Shown here: positions 1-13,692 of the stretch, piece by piece
Layout of the letters: every line of letters starts with the position of its first letter
Position numbering within the stretch: position 1 is the first letter of the stretch
DNA from: Hydractinia symbiolongicarpus
Lineage: Eukaryota; Cnidaria; Hydrozoa; Anthoathecata; Hydractiniidae
Length of the DNA: 64,000 nt
Reading direction: 5' to 3'
NCBI RefSeq assembly: GCF_029227915.1
Contig: NC_079887.1
Coordinates: 26,287,650 to 26,351,649 of the forward strand
Made by a program: the position numbers and the translations under genes
The notes under the pieces: model-generated
The model's database searches: none
What the model was told of the DNA's origin: nothing
The model's input: only the letters and a program-made list of their open reading frames with translations

Positions 1-3000
1 TTCTTTTATTCAGCGTCTCATCAAGAAGGAAAACATTTTTAAAAACTACAAGTCTGATGCGTTTTAGTGGTGAAAAAATAATTTAAAAAATCGTTCTGGA
101 AATGAGTTTACTCACAGGGTACTTTCTTTGTATACATTCGACTATACGGGCCAAGCCCAGGATTTACGGGAAATCGCGGGTTTTCGTTTACCGGCGATTA
201 AACCTCTTTCATTAAGCGTCTCATCAAAAATGAAAACATTTTTGAAAACTACAAGTCTCATGCGTTTTAGTGGTGAAAAAAAAATTTAAAAAATCGTTCT
301 GGAAATGAGTTTACTCCCTGGGTACTTTCTTTGTATACATTTGACTATACGGGCCAAGCCCCGGATTTACGGGAAAACGCGGGATTTCGTTTGCCGGCGA
401 TTAAACCTCTTTCATTGAGCGTCTCATCAAAAATGAAAAATTTTTGAAAACTACAAGTCCCATGGGCTTTAGTTGTGAAAAAATAATTTAAAAAATCGTT
501 CGGGAAATGAGTTTACTCCCTGGGTACTTTCTTTGTATACTTTTGACTATACGGGCCGAGTCCGGGATTTACGGGAAATTGCGGATTTTCGTTTGCCAGC
601 GATTAAACTTCTTTTATACAGCGTCCCATCAAATATGAAAATATTTTTGAAAACTACAAGTCTCGTGCGTTTAGTGGTAAAAAAATAATATAAAAAATCG
701 TTCGGGAAATGAGTTTACTCCCTGGGTACTTTCTTTGTATACTTTTGACTATACGGGCCAAGCCCGGGATTTAAGGGAAATCGCGGGTTTTAGTTTGCCG
801 GCGATTAAACTTCTTTTATTCAGCGTCTCATCAAAAATGAAAACATTTTTAAAAACTACAAGTCTTATGCGTTTTAGTGGTGAAAAAATAATTTAAAAAA
901 TCGTTCTGGAAATGAGTTTACTCCCTGGGTACTTTCTTTGTATACTTTTGACTATACGGGCCGAGTCCAGGATTTACGGGAAATCGCAGGTTTTCGTTTG
1001 CCGGCGATTAAACTTCTTTTATTCAGCGTCTCATCAAAAATAAAAACATTTTTAAAAACTACAAGTCTCATGCGTTTTAGTGGTAAAATAATAATTTAAA
1101 AAATCGTTTGGGAAATGAGTTTACTCCCTGGGTACTTTTTTGTATACTTTTGACTATACGGGCCGAGTCCAGGATTTACGGGAAATCGCGGGATTTCGTT
1201 TGCCGGCGATTAAACCTCTTTCATTAAGCGTCTCATCAAAAATGAAAACATTTTTGAAAACTACAAGTCCCATGGGCTTTAGTTGTGAAAAAATAATTTA
1301 AAAAATCGTTCGGGAAATCAGTTTACTCCCTGGGTACTTTCCTTGTATACTTTTGACTATACGGGCCGAGTTCGGGATTTACGGGAAATCGCGGATTTTC
1401 GTTTGCCGGCGATTAAACTTCTTTTATACAGCGTCCCATCAAATATGAAAATATTTTTGAAAACTACAAGTCTCATGCGTTTAGTGGTAAAAAAATAATA
1501 TAAAAAATCGTTCGGGAAATGAGTTTACTCCCTGGTTACTTTCTTTGTATACTATTGACTATACGGGCCAAGCCCGGGATTTAAGGGAAATCGCGGGTTT
1601 TAGTTTGCCGGCGATTAAACTTCTTTTATTCAGCGTCTCATCAAAAATGAAAACATTTTTAAAAACTACAAGTCTTATGCGTTTTAGTGGTGAAAAATAA
1701 TTTAAAAAATCGTTCTGGAAATGAGTTTACTTCCTGGGTACTTTCTTTGTATACTTTTGACTATACGGGCCGAGTCCAGGATTTACGGGAAATCGCATGT
1801 TTTCGTTTGCCGGCGATTAAACTTCTTTTATTCAGCGTCCCATCAAATATGAAAATATTTTTGAAAACTACAAGTCTCATGCGTTTAGTGGTAAAAAAAT
1901 AATATAAAAAATCGTTCGGGAAATGAGTTTACTCCATGGGTACTTTCTTTGTATACTTTTGACTATACGGGCCAAGCCCGGGATAACGGGAAATCGCGGA
2001 ATTTCGTTTGCCGGCGATTAAACTGCTTTTATTCAGCGTCTCATCAAAAATGAAAACATTCTTGAAAACTACAAGTCTCATGCGTTTTAGTGGTGAAATA
2101 ATAATTTAAAAAATCGTTCAGGAAATGAGTTTACTCCCTGGGTACTTTCTTTGTATACTTTTGACTATACGGGCCGAGTCCGGGATTTACGGGAAATCGC
2201 GGATTTTCGTTTGCCGGCGATTAAACTTCTTTTATTCAGCGTCCCATCAAATATGAAAATATTTTTGAAAAGTACAAGTCTCATGCGTTTAGTGGTAAAA
2301 AAATAATATAAAAATTCGTTCGGGAAATGAGTTTACTCCCTGGGTACTTTCTTTGTATACTTTTGACTATACGGGCCAAGCGCGGGATTTACGGGAAATC
2401 GCGGGTTTTCGTTTGCCGGCGATTAAACTTCTTTTATTCAGCGTCTCATCAAAAATGAAAACATTTTTAAAAACTACAAGTCTTATGCGTTTTAGTGGTG
2501 AAAAAATAATTTAAAAAATCGTTCTGGAAATGAGTTTACTCCCTGGGTACTTTCTTTGTATACTTTTGACTATACAGGCCGAGTCCGGGATTTAGGGAAA
2601 TCGCAGGTTTTCGTTTGCCGGCGATTAAACTGCTTTTATTCAGCGTCTCATCAAAAATGAAAACTTTTTTGAAAACTACAAGTCTCATGCGTTTTAGTGG
2701 TGAAAAAATAATTTAAAAAATCGTTCAGGAAATGAGTTTACTCCCTGGGTACTTTCTTTGTATACTTTTGACTATACGGGCCAAGCCGGGATTTATGGGA
2801 AATCGCGGGTTTTCGTTTGCCGGCGATTAAACTTCTTTTATTCAGCGTCTCATCAAAAATGAAAACATTTTTAAAAACTGCAAGTCTCATGCGTTTTAGT
2901 GGTGAAAATATAATTTAAAAAATCGTTCTGGAAATGAGTTTACTCCCTGGGTACTTTCTTTGTATACTTTTGACTAAACAGGCCGAATCCGTGATTTAGG

Positions 3001-3643
3001 GAAATCGCAGGTTTTTGTTTGCCGGCGATTAAACTGCTTTTATTCAGCGTCTCATCAAAAATGAAAACATTCTTGAAAACTACAAGTCTCATGCGTTTTA
3101 GTGGTGAAATAACAATTTAAAAAATCGTTTGGGAAATGAGTTTACTCCCTGGGTACTTTCTTTGTATGCTTTTGACTATACGGGCCGAGTCCAGGATTTA
3201 CGGGAAATCGCAGGTTTTCGTTTGCCGGCGATTAAACTTCTTTTATTCAGCGTCTCATCAAAAATGAAAACATTTTTAAAAACTACAAGTCTGATGCGTT
3301 TTAGTGGTGAAAAAATAATTTAAAAAATCGTTCTGGAAATGTGTTTACTCACAGGATACTTTCTTTGTATACTTTTGACTATACGGGCCGAGTCCGGGAT
3401 TTACGGAAAATCGCGGATTTTCGTTTGCCGGCGATTAAACTTCTTTTATTAAACGTCTCATTAAAAATGAAAACATTTTTAAAAACTATAAGTCTCATGG
3501 GCTTTAGTGGTGAAAAAATAATTTTAAAAATCGTTCTGGAAATGAGTTTACTCAGAGGGTACTTTCTTTGTATACATTTGACTATACGTGCCAAGCCCGG
3601 GATTTACGGGAAATCGCGGGTTTTCGTTTGCCGGCGATTAAAC
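1..3643 (+). repeat. 18-mer higher-order repeat, copy 1 (period 3643 bp)
   Basis: Position 1 aligns with position 3644, and the two copies stay nearly identical for about 3.29 kb (1-3290 against 3644-6933). I noticed only scattered differences, for example near 664 (CTCGTG against CTCATG) and 300 (GTTCT against GTTCG). The period of 3643 bp equals 18 monomers. The last two monomers of this copy (about 3291-3643) contain GTGTTTACTCACAGGATAC and CTCAGAGGG variants. They have no partner at the end of copy 2 but do have relatives near 23.2, 24.8, 48.7 and 49.9 kb. The true left edge of the unit lies outside the window. Confidence 0.93.
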
Positions 3644-6600
3644 TTCTTTTATTCAGCGTCTCATCAAGAAGGAAAACATTTTTAAAAACTACAAGTCTGA
3701 TGCGTTTTAGTGGTGAAAAAATAATTTAAAAAATCGTTCTGGAAATGAGTTTACTCACAGGGTACTTTCTTTGTATACATTCGACTATACGGGCCAAGCC
3801 CAGGATTTACGGGAAATCGCGGGTTTTCGTTTACCGGCGATTAAACCTCTTTCATTAAGCGTCTCATCAAAAATGAAAACATTTTTGAAAACTACAAGTC
3901 TCATGCGTTTTAGTGGTGAAAAAAAAATTTAAAAAATCGTTCGGGAAATGAGTTTACTCCCTGGGTACTTTCTTTGTATACATTTGACTATACGGGCCAA
4001 GCCCCGGATTTACGGGAAAACGCGGGATTTCGTTTGCCGGCGATTAAACCTCTTTCATTGAGCGTCTCATCAAAAATGAAAAATTTTTGAAAACTACAAG
4101 TCCCATGGGCTTTAGTTGTGAAAAAATAATTTAAAAAATCGTTCGGGAAATGAGTTTACTCCCTGGGTACTTTCTTTGTATACTTTTGACTATACGGGCC
4201 GAGTCCGGGATTTACGGGAAATTGCGGATTTTCGTTTGCCAGCGATTAAACTTCTTTTATACAGCGTCCCATCAAATATGAAAATATTTTTGAAAACTAC
4301 AAGTCTCATGCGTTTAGTGGTAAAAAAATAATATAAAAAATCGTTCGGGAAATGAGTTTACTCCCTGGGTACTTTCTTTGTATACTTTTGACTATACGGG
4401 CCAAGCCCGGGATTTAAGGGAAATCGCGGGTTTTAGTTTGCCGGCGATTAAACTTCTTTTATTCAGCGTCTCATCAAAAATGAAAACATTTTTAAAAACT
4501 ACAAGTCTTATGCGTTTTAGTGGTGAAAAAATAATTTAAAAAATCGTTCTGGAAATGAGTTTACTCCCTGGGTACTTTCTTTGTATACTTTTGACTATAC
4601 GGGCCGAGTCCAGGATTTACGGGAAATCGCAGGTTTTCGTTTGCCGGCGATTAAACTTCTTTTATTCAGCGTCTCATCAAAAATAAAAACATTTTTAAAA
4701 ACTACAAGTCTCATGCGTTTTAGTGGTAAAATAATAATTTAAAAAATCGTTTGGGAAATGAGTTTACTCCCTGGGTACTTTTTTGTATACTTTTGACTAT
4801 ACGGGCCGAGTCCAGGATTTACGGGAAATCGCGGGATTTCGTTTGCCGGCGATTAAACCTCTTTCATTAAGCGTCTCATCAAAAATGAAAACATTTTTGA
4901 AAACTACAAGTCCCATGGGCTTTAGTTGTGAAAAAATAATTTAAAAAATCGTTCGGGAAATCAGTTTACTCCCTGGGTACTTTCCTTGTATACTTTTGAC
5001 TATACGGGCCGAGTTCGGGATTTACGGGAAATCGCGGATTTTCGTTTGCCGGCGATTAAACTTCTTTTATACAGCGTCCCATCAAATATGAAAATATTTT
5101 TGAAAACTACAAGTCTCATGCGTTTAGTGGTAAAAAAATAATATAAAAAATCGTTCGGGAAATGAGTTTACTCCCTGGTTACTTTCTTTGTATACTATTG
5201 ACTATACGGGCCAAGCCCGGGATTTAAGGGAAATCGCGGGTTTTAGTTTGCCGGCGATTAAACTTCTTTTATTCAGCGTCTCATCAAAAATGAAAACATT
5301 TTTAAAAACTACAAGTCTTATGCGTTTTAGTGGTGAAAAATAATTTAAAAAATCGTTCTGGAAATGAGTTTACTTCCTGGGTACTTTCTTTGTATACTTT
5401 TGACTATACGGGCCGAGTCCAGGATTTACGGGAAATCGCATGTTTTCGTTTGCCGGCGATTAAACTTCTTTTATTCAGCGTCCCATCAAATATGAAAATA
5501 TTTTTGAAAACTACAAGTCTCATGCGTTTAGTGGTAAAAAAATAATATAAAAAATCGTTCGGGAAATGAGTTTACTCCATGGGTACTTTCTTTGTATACT
5601 TTTGACTATACGGGCCAAGCCCGGGATAACGGGAAATCGCGGAATTTCGTTTGCCGGCGATTAAACTGCTTTTATTCAGCGTCTCATCAAAAATGAAAAC
5701 ATTCTTGAAAACTACAAGTCTCATGCGTTTTAGTGGTGAAATAATAATTTAAAAAATCGTTCAGGAAATGAGTTTACTCCCTGGGTACTTTCTTTGTATA
5801 CTTTTGACTATACGGGCCGAGTCCGGGATTTACGGGAAATCGCGGATTTTCGTTTGCCGGCGATTAAACTTCTTTTATTCAGCGTCCCATCAAATATGAA
5901 AATATTTTTGAAAAGTACAAGTCTCATGCGTTTAGTGGTAAAAAAATAATATAAAAATTCGTTCGGGAAATGAGTTTACTCCCTGGGTACTTTCTTTGTA
6001 TACTTTTGACTATACGGGCCAAGCGCGGGATTTACGGGAAATCGCGGGTTTTCGTTTGCCGGCGATTAAACTTCTTTTATTCAGCGTCTCATCAAAAATG
6101 AAAACATTTTTAAAAACTACAAGTCTTATGCGTTTTAGTGGTGAAAAAATAATTTAAAAAATCGTTCTGGAAATGAGTTTACTCCCTGGGTACTTTCTTT
6201 GTATACTTTTGACTATACAGGCCGAGTCCGGGATTTAGGGAAATCGCAGGTTTTCGTTTGCCGGCGATTAAACTGCTTTTATTCAGCGTCTCATCAAAAA
6301 TGAAAACTTTTTTGAAAACTACAAGTCTCATGCGTTTTAGTGGTGAAAAAATAATTTAAAAAATCGTTCAGGAAATGAGTTTACTCCCTGGGTACTTTCT
6401 TTGTATACTTTTGACTATACGGGCCAAGCCGGGATTTATGGGAAATCGCGGGTTTTCGTTTGCCGGCGATTAAACTTCTTTTATTCAGCGTCTCATCAAA
6501 AATGAAAACATTTTTAAAAACTGCAAGTCTCATGCGTTTTAGTGGTGAAAATATAATTTAAAAAATCGTTCTGGAAATGAGTTTACTCCCTGGGTACTTT

Positions 6601-6933
6601 CTTTGTATACTTTTGACTAAACAGGCCGAATCCGTGATTTAGGGAAATCGCAGGTTTTTGTTTGCCGGCGATTAAACTGCTTTTATTCAGCGTCTCATCA
6701 AAAATGAAAACATTCTTGAAAACTACAAGTCTCATGCGTTTTAGTGGTGAAATAACAATTTAAAAAATCGTTTGGGAAATGAGTTTACTCCCTGGGTACT
6801 TTCTTTGTATGCTTTTGACTATACGGGCCGAGTCCAGGATTTACGGGAAATCGCAGGTTTTCGTTTGCCGGCGATTAAACTTCTTTTATTCAGCGTCTCA
6901 TCAAAAATGAAAACATTTTTAAAAACTACAAGT
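3644..6933 (+). repeat. 18-mer higher-order repeat, copy 2 (partial, period 3643 bp)
   Basis: This is the second copy of the unit above. It follows copy 1 closely until about 6933, where copy 1 reads GTCTGATGCG and this copy reads GTCTCATGCG and then GGTGGAAAAGTAATTT. From there it continues into a 4-mer HOR instead of completing the 18-mer. Its 5461-6933 part is also the source or sibling of the 12-mer HOR at 14.4-19.2 kb, at an offset of 8908 bp (44 monomers). Confidence 0.92.
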
Positions 6934-8163
6934 CTCATGCGTTTTAGTGGTGGAAAAGTAATTTAAAAAATCGTTCGGGAAATGAGTTTACTCCCTGGGT
7001 ACTTTCTTTGTATACTTTTGACTATGCGGGCCGAGTCTGGGTTTTAGGGAAATCGCAGGTTTTCGTTTGCCGGCGATTAAACTGGTTTTATTCAGCGTCT
7101 CATCAAAAATGAAAACATTTTTAAAAACTAAAATTCTCATGCGTTTTAGTGGTGAAAAAATAATTTAAAAAATCGTTCTGGAAATGAGTTTACTCACAGG
7201 GTACTTTCTTTGTATACATTCGACTATACGGGCCAAGCCCGGGATTTACGGGAAATCGCGGGTTTTCGTTTTCCGGCGATTAAAACTCTTTCATTAAGCG
7301 TCTCATCAAAAATGAAAACATTCTTGAAAACTACAAGTCTCATGCGTTTTAGTGGTGAAATAATAATTTAAAAAATCGTTCTGGAATTGAGTTTACTCCC
7401 TGGGTACTTTTTTTGTATACTTTTGACTATACGGGCCGAATCCGGGATTTAGGGAAATCGCAGGTTTTTGTTTGCCGGCGATTAAACTGCTTTTATTCAG
7501 CGTCTCATCAAAAATGAAAACATTCTTGAAAACTACAAGTCTCATGCGTTTTAGTGGTGAAATAATAATTTAAAAAATCGTTTGGGAAATGAGTTTACTC
7601 CCTGGGTACTTTCTTTGTATACTTTTGACTATACGGGCCGAGTCCAGGATTTACGGCAAAATCGCAGGTTTTCGTTTGCCGGCGATTAAACTTCTTTTAT
7701 TCAGCGTGTCATCAAAAATGAAAACATTTTTAAAAACTACAAGTCTCATGCGTTTTAGTGGTGAAAAAGTAATTTAAAAAATCGTTCGGGAAATGAGTTT
7801 ACTCCCTGGGTACTTTCTTTGTATACTTTTGACTATGCGGGCCGAGTCTGGGTTTTAGGGAAATCGCAGGTTTTCGTTTGCCGGCGATTAAACTGGTTTT
7901 ATTCAGCGTCTCATCAAAAATGAAAACATTTTTAAAAACTAAAATTCTCATGCGTTTTAGTGGTGAAAAAATAATTTAAAAAATCGTTCTGGAAATGAGT
8001 TTACTCACAGGGTACTTTCTTTGTATACATTCGACTATACGGGCCAAGCCCGGGATTTACGGGAAATCGCGGGTTTTCGTTTTCCGGCGATTAAAACTCT
8101 TTCATTAAGCGTCTCATCAAAAATGAAAACATTTTTGAAAACTACAAGTCTCATGCGTTTTAG
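6551..8163 (+). repeat. 4-mer higher-order repeat, two copies (period 811 bp)
   Basis: ACTATGCGGG at 7021 recurs at 7832, and the CGTTTGGG monomer starting near 6767 recurs at 7578, both at 811 bp. Monomer order is E-like, C, F, B. The first copy is embedded in the end of the preceding 18-mer, so periods overlap rather than abut. The copies part near 7352/8163, where AGTGGTGAAATAATA in one faces AGTTTTGAAAAAAAA in the other. The first E-like monomer (about 6570-6770) has ACTAAACAGG and CCGTGATTT variants not shared by its partner. Confidence 0.82.
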
Positions 8164-8790
8164 TTTTGAAAAAAAAATTTAAAAAATCGTTCGGGAAATG
8201 AGTTTACTCCCTGGGTACTTTCTTTGTATACATTCGACTATACGGGTCAAGCCCCGGATATACGGTAAAACGCGGGATATCGTTTGCCGGCGATTAAACC
8301 TCTTTCATTAAGCGTCTCATCAAAAATGAAAACATTTTTGAAAACTACAAGTCTCATGCGTTTTAGTGGTGAAAAAATAATTCAAAAAATCGTTCGGGAA
8401 ATGAGTTTACTCCCTGGGTACTTTCTTTGTATACTTTTGACTATACGGGCCGAGTCCGGGATTTACGGGAAATCGCGGATTTTCGTTTGCCGGCGATTAA
8501 ACTTTTTTTATTCAGCGTCCCATCAAATATGAAAATATTTTTGAAAACTACAAGTCTCATGCGTTTAGTGGTAAAAAAATAATATAAAAAATCGTTCGGG
8601 AAATGAGTTTACTCCCTGGGTACTTTCTTTGTATACTTTTGACTATACGGGCCAAGCCCGGGATAACGGGAAATCGCGGATTTTCGTTTGCCGGCGATTA
8701 AACTGCTTTTATTCAGCGTCTCATCAAAAATGAAAACATTCTTGAAAACTACAAGTCTCATGCATTTTAGTGGTGAAATAATAATTTAAA
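8164..8790 (+). repeat. Three satellite monomers between HOR blocks
   Basis: This stretch holds a type D-derived monomer (CCCCGGATATACGG), an A-type with an ATAATTCAAAAAATCG end, and a type T monomer followed by a GGGATAACGGG variant. It has no local duplicate but matches 59180-59600 at an offset of about 51012 bp. No gene is present. Confidence 0.8.
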
Positions 8791-10611
8791 AAATCGTTTG
8801 GGAAATGAGTTTACTCCCTGGGTACTTTCTTTGTATACTTTTGACTATACGGGCCGAGTCCAGGATTTACGGGAAATCGCAGGTTTTTGTTTGCCGGCGA
8901 TTAAACTGGTTTTATTCAGCGTCTCATCAAAAATGAAAACATTTTTGAAAACTAAAATTCTTATGCGTTTTAGTGGTGAAACAATAATTTAAAAAATCGT
9001 TCTGGAAATGAGTTTACTCACAGGGTACTTTCTTTGTATACATTTGACTATACGGGCCAAGCCCGGGATTTACGGGAAATCGCGGGTTTTCGTTTTCCGG
9101 CGATTAAAACTCTTTCATTAAGCGTCTCATCAAAAATGAAAACATTTTTGAAAACTACAAGTCTCATGCGTTTAAGTTTTGAAAAAAAAATTTAAAAAAT
9201 CGTTCAGGAAATGAGTTTACTCCCTGGGTACTTTCTTTGTATACATTCGACTATACGGGCCAAGCCCTGGATATACAAGAAAACGCGGGATATCGTTTGC
9301 CGGCGATTAAACCTCTTTCATTAAGCGTCTCATCAAAAATGAAAACATTTTTGAAAACTACAAGTCTCATGCGTTTTAGTGGTGAAAAAATAATTCAAAA
9401 AATTGTTCGGGAAATAAGTTTACTCCCTGGGTACTTTCTTTGTATACTTTTGACTATACGGGCCGAGTCCGGGATTTACGGGAAATCGCGGATTTTCGTT
9501 TGCCGGCGATTAAACTTCCTTTATTCAGCGTCCCATCAAATGTGAAAATATTTTTGAAAACTACAAGTCTCATGCGTTTAGTGGTAAAAAAATAATATAA
9601 AAAATCGTTCGGGAAATGAGTTTACTCCCTGGGTGCTTTCTTTGTATATTTTTGACTATACGGGCCAAGCCCGGGATTACGGGAAATCGCGGATTTTCGT
9701 TTGCCGGCGATTAAACTTCTTTTATTCAGCGTCTCATCAAAAGTGAAAACATTTTTAAAAACTACAAGTCTTATGCGTTTTAGTGGTGAAAAAGTAATTT
9801 AAAAAATCGTTCTGGAAATGAGTTTACTCCCTGGGTACTTTCTTTGTATACTTTTGACTATACGGGCCGAGTCCGGGATTTAGGGAAATCGCAGGTTTTC
9901 GTTTGCCGGCGATTAAACTGCTTTTATTCAGCGTCTCATCAATAATGAAAACATTCTTGAAAACTACAAGTCTCATGCGTTTTAGTGGTGAAATAATAAT
10001 TTAAAAAATCGTTTGGGAAATGAGTTTACTCCCTGGGTACTTTCTTTGTATACTTTTGACTATACGGGCCGAGTCCCGGATTTTCGGGAAATCGCAGGTT
10101 TTCGTTTGCCGGCGATTAAACTTCTTTTATTCAGCGTCTCATCAAAAATGAAAACATTTTTAAAAACTGCAAGTCTCATGCGTTTTAGTGGTGAAAAAGT
10201 AATTTAAAAAATCGTTCGGGAAATGAGTTCACTCCCTGGGTACTTTCTTTGTATACTTTTGACTATACGGGCCGAGTCTGGGATTTAGGAAATCGCAGGT
10301 TTTCGTTTGCCGGCGATTAAACTGCTTTTATTCAGCGTCTCATCAAAAATGAAAACATTTTTGAAAACTAAAATTCTCATGCGTTTTAGTGGTGAAAAAA
10401 TAATTTAAAAAATCGTTCGGGAAATGAGTTTACTCCCTGGGTACTTTATTTGTATACTTTTGACTATACGGGCCAAGCCGGGATTTACGGGAAATCGCGG
10501 GTTTTCGTTTGCCGGCGATTAGACTTCTTTTATTCAGCGTCTCATCAAAAATGAAAACATTTTTAAAAACTACAAGTCTTATGCGTTTTAGTGGTGAAAA
10601 AATAATTTAAA
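8791..10611 (+). repeat. 9-mer higher-order repeat, copy 1 (period 1821 bp)
   Basis: The AAAATTCTTATGCG variant at 8954 recurs at 10775, the GGATATACAAGAAAACGC variant near 9270 recurs near 11091, and GAGTCCCGGATTTTCGGG near 10070 recurs near 11891, all at 1821 bp (nine monomers). Copies differ at a few sites, for example CTGGGTGCTTTC near 9630 against CTGGGTACTTTC in copy 2, and GAGTTCACTCC near 10226 against GAGTTTACTCC. A third copy lies near 59.6-61.4 kb. Confidence 0.9.
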
Positions 10612-12430
10612 AAATCGTTTGGGAAATGAGTTTACTCCATGGGTACTTTCTTTGTATACTTTTGACTATACGGGCCGAGTCCAGGATTTACGGGAAATCG
10701 CAGGTTTTCGTTTGCCGGCGATTAAACTGGTTTTATTCAGCGTCTCATCAAAAATGAAAACATTTTTGAAAACTAAAATTCTTATGCGTTTTAGTGGTGA
10801 AACAATAATTTAAAAAATCGTTCTGGAAATGAGTTTACTCACAGGGTACTTTCTTTGTATACATTTGATTATACGGGCCAAGCCCGGGATTTACGGGAAA
10901 TCGCGGGTTTTCGTTTTCCGGCGATTAAAACTCTTTCATTAAGCGTCTCATCAAAAATGAAAACATTTTTGAAAACTACAAGTCTCATGCGTTTAAGTTT
11001 TGAAAAAAAAATTTAAAAAATCGTTCAGGAAATGAGTTTACTCCCTGGGTACTTTCTTTGTATACATTCGACTATACGGGCCAAGCCCTGGATATACAAG
11101 AAAACGCGGGATATCGTTTGCCGGCGATTAAACCTCTTTCATTAAGCGTCTCATCAAAAATGAAAACATTTTTGAAAACTACAAGTCTCATGCGTTTTAG
11201 TGGTGAAAAAATAATTCAAAAAATCGTTCGGGAAATAAGTTTACTCCCTGGGTACTTTCTTTGTATACTTTTGACTATACGGGCCGAGTCCGGGATTTAC
11301 GGGAAATCGCGGATTTTCGTTTGCCGGCGATTAAACTTCCTTTATTCAGCGTCCCATCAAATGTGAAAATATTTTTGAAAACTACAAGTCTCATGCGTTT
11401 AGTGGTAAAAAAATAATATAAAAAATCGTTCGAGAAATGAGTTTACTCCCTGGGTACTTTCTTTGTATACTTTTGACTATACCGGCCAAGCCCGGGATTA
11501 CGGGAAATCGCGGATTTTCGTTTGCCGGCGATTAAACTTCTTTTATTCAGCGTCTCATCAAAAGTGAAAACATTTTTAAAAACTACAAGTCTTATGCGTT
11601 TTAGTGGTGAAAAAGTAATTTAAAAAATCGTTCTGGAAATGAGTTTACTTCCTGGGTACTTTCTTTGTATACTTTTGACTATACGGGCCGAGTCCGGGAT
11701 TTAGGGAAATCGCAGGTTTTCGTTTGCCGGCGATTAAACTGCTTTTATTCAGCGTCTCATCAAAAATGAAAACATTCTTGAAAACTACAAGTCTCATGCG
11801 TTTTAGTGGTGAAATAATAATTTAAAAAATCGTTTGGGAAATGAGTTTACTCCCTGGGTACTTTCTTTGTATACTTTTGACTATACGGGCCGAGTCCCGG
11901 ATTTTCGGGAAATCGCAGGTTTTCGTTTGCCGGCGATTAAACTTCTTTTATTCAGCGTCTCATCAAAAATGAAAACATTTTTAAAAACTGCAAGTCTCAT
12001 GCGTTTTAGTGGTGAAAAAGTAATTTAAAAAATCGTTCGGGAAATGAGTTTACTCCCTGGGTACTTTCTTTGTATACTTTTGACTATACGGGCCGAGTCT
12101 GGGATTTAGGAAATCGCAGGTTTTCGTTTGCCGGCGATTAAACTGCTTTTATTCAGCGTCTCATCAAAAATGAAAACATTTTTGAAAACTAAAATTCTCA
12201 TGCGTTTTAGTGGTGAAAAAATAATTTAAAAAATCGTTCGGGAAATGAGTTTACTCCCTGGGTACTTTCTTTGTATACTTTTGACTATACGGGCCAAGCC
12301 GGGATTTACGGGAAATCGCGGGTTTTCGTTTGCCGGCGATTAAACTTCTTTTATTCAGCGTCTCATCAAAAATGAAAACATTTCTAAAAACTACAAGTCT
12401 TATGCGTTTTAGTGGTGAAAAAATAATTTA
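10612..12430 (+). repeat. 9-mer higher-order repeat, copy 2 (period 1821 bp)
   Basis: This is the second copy of the 1821-bp unit. It starts with a CGTTTGGG monomer carrying CTCCATGGGTAC and ends near 12430, where an extra A lengthens the terminal A-run to AAAAAAATCG and the sequence changes to the 12.4-14.3 kb block. A possible third tandem copy fails at once, because 12541 onward reads AAACTTC where the unit requires AAACTGG. Confidence 0.88.
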
Positions 12431-13692
12431 AAAAAATCGTTCTGGAAATGAGTTTACTCCCTGGGTACTTTCTTTGTATACTTTTGACTATACGGGCCGA
12501 GTCCAGGATTTACGGGAAATCGCAGGTTTTCGTTTGCCGGCGATTAAACTTCTTTTATTCAGCGTCTCATCAAAAATAAAAACATTTTTAAAAACTACAA
12601 GTCTCATGCGTTTTAGTGGTAAAATAATAATTTAAAAAATCGTTTGGGAAATGACTTTACTCCCTGGGTACTTTCTTTGTATACTTTTGACTATACCGGC
12701 CGAGTCCAGGATTTACGGGAAATCGCAGGTTTTCGTTTGCCGGCGATTAAACTTCTTTTATTCAGCGTCTCATCAAAAATGAAAACATTTTTGAAAAATA
12801 AAATTCTCATGCGTTTTAGTGGTGAAAAAATAATTTAAAAAATCGTTCGGGAAATGAGTTTACTCCCTGGGTACTTTCTTTGTATACTTTTGACTATACG
12901 GACCGAGTCCGAGATTTAGGGAAATCGCAGGTTATCGTTTGCCGGCGATTAAACTTCTTTTATTCAGCGTCTCATCAAAAATGAAAACATTTTCAAAAAC
13001 TACAAGTCTTATGCGTTTTAGTGGTGAAAAAATAATTTAAAAAATTGTTCTGGAAATGAGTTTACTCTCAGGGTACTTTCTTTGTATACATTCGACTATA
13101 CGTGCCAAGCCCGGGATTTACGGGAAATCGCGGGTTTTCGTTTGCCGGCAATTAAACTGCTTTTATTCAGCGTCTCATCAAAAATGAAAACATTCTTGAA
13201 AACTACAAGTCTCATGCGTTTTAGTGGTGAAATAATAATTTAAAAAATCGTTTGGGAAATGAGTTTACTCCCTGGGTACTTTCTTTGTATACTTTTGACT
13301 ATACGGGCCGAGTCCGGGATTTGCGGGAAATCGCAGGTTTTCGTTTGCCGGCGATTAAACTTCTTTTATTCAGCGTCTCATCAGAAATGAAAACATTTTT
13401 AAAAACTACAAGTCTCATGCGTTTTAGTGGTGAAAAAGTAATTTAAAAAATCGTTCGGGAAATGAGTTTACTCCCTGGGTACTTTCTTTGTATACTTTTG
13501 ACTATACGGGCCAAGCCCGGGATTTACGGGAAGTCGCTGGTTTTCGTTTGCCGCCGATTAAACTTCTTTTATTCAGCGTCTCATCAAAAATGAAAAAATT
13601 TTTAAAAACGACAAGTCTTATGCGTTTTAGTGGTGAAAAAATAATTTAAAAAATCGTTCGGGAAATGAGTTTACTCCCTGGGTACTTTCTTT

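Noticed and set aside
3129-3323. Numerous 61-73 codon open frames with near-identical predicted peptides along the + strand
   Set aside because: One such frame appears in a subset of monomers only, is set by monomer variants, and mostly opens at TTG or GTG rather than ATG. The monomer length (202-203 bp) is not a multiple of three, there is no consistent ribosome-binding or promoter context, and the array around it is non-coding satellite. They are by-products of the repeat.
3379-3594. 71-codon open frame on the minus strand
   Set aside because: It is the antisense of the satellite monomers at the same indel site and has no counterpart in most other copies.
3341-3685. 114-codon open frame spanning two monomers
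   Set aside because: It opens at GTG and crosses a monomer boundary only because of a local indel (ATAATTTTAAAAATCG near 3520). The two halves read the same DNA in different phases, and relatives elsewhere are interrupted by stops.
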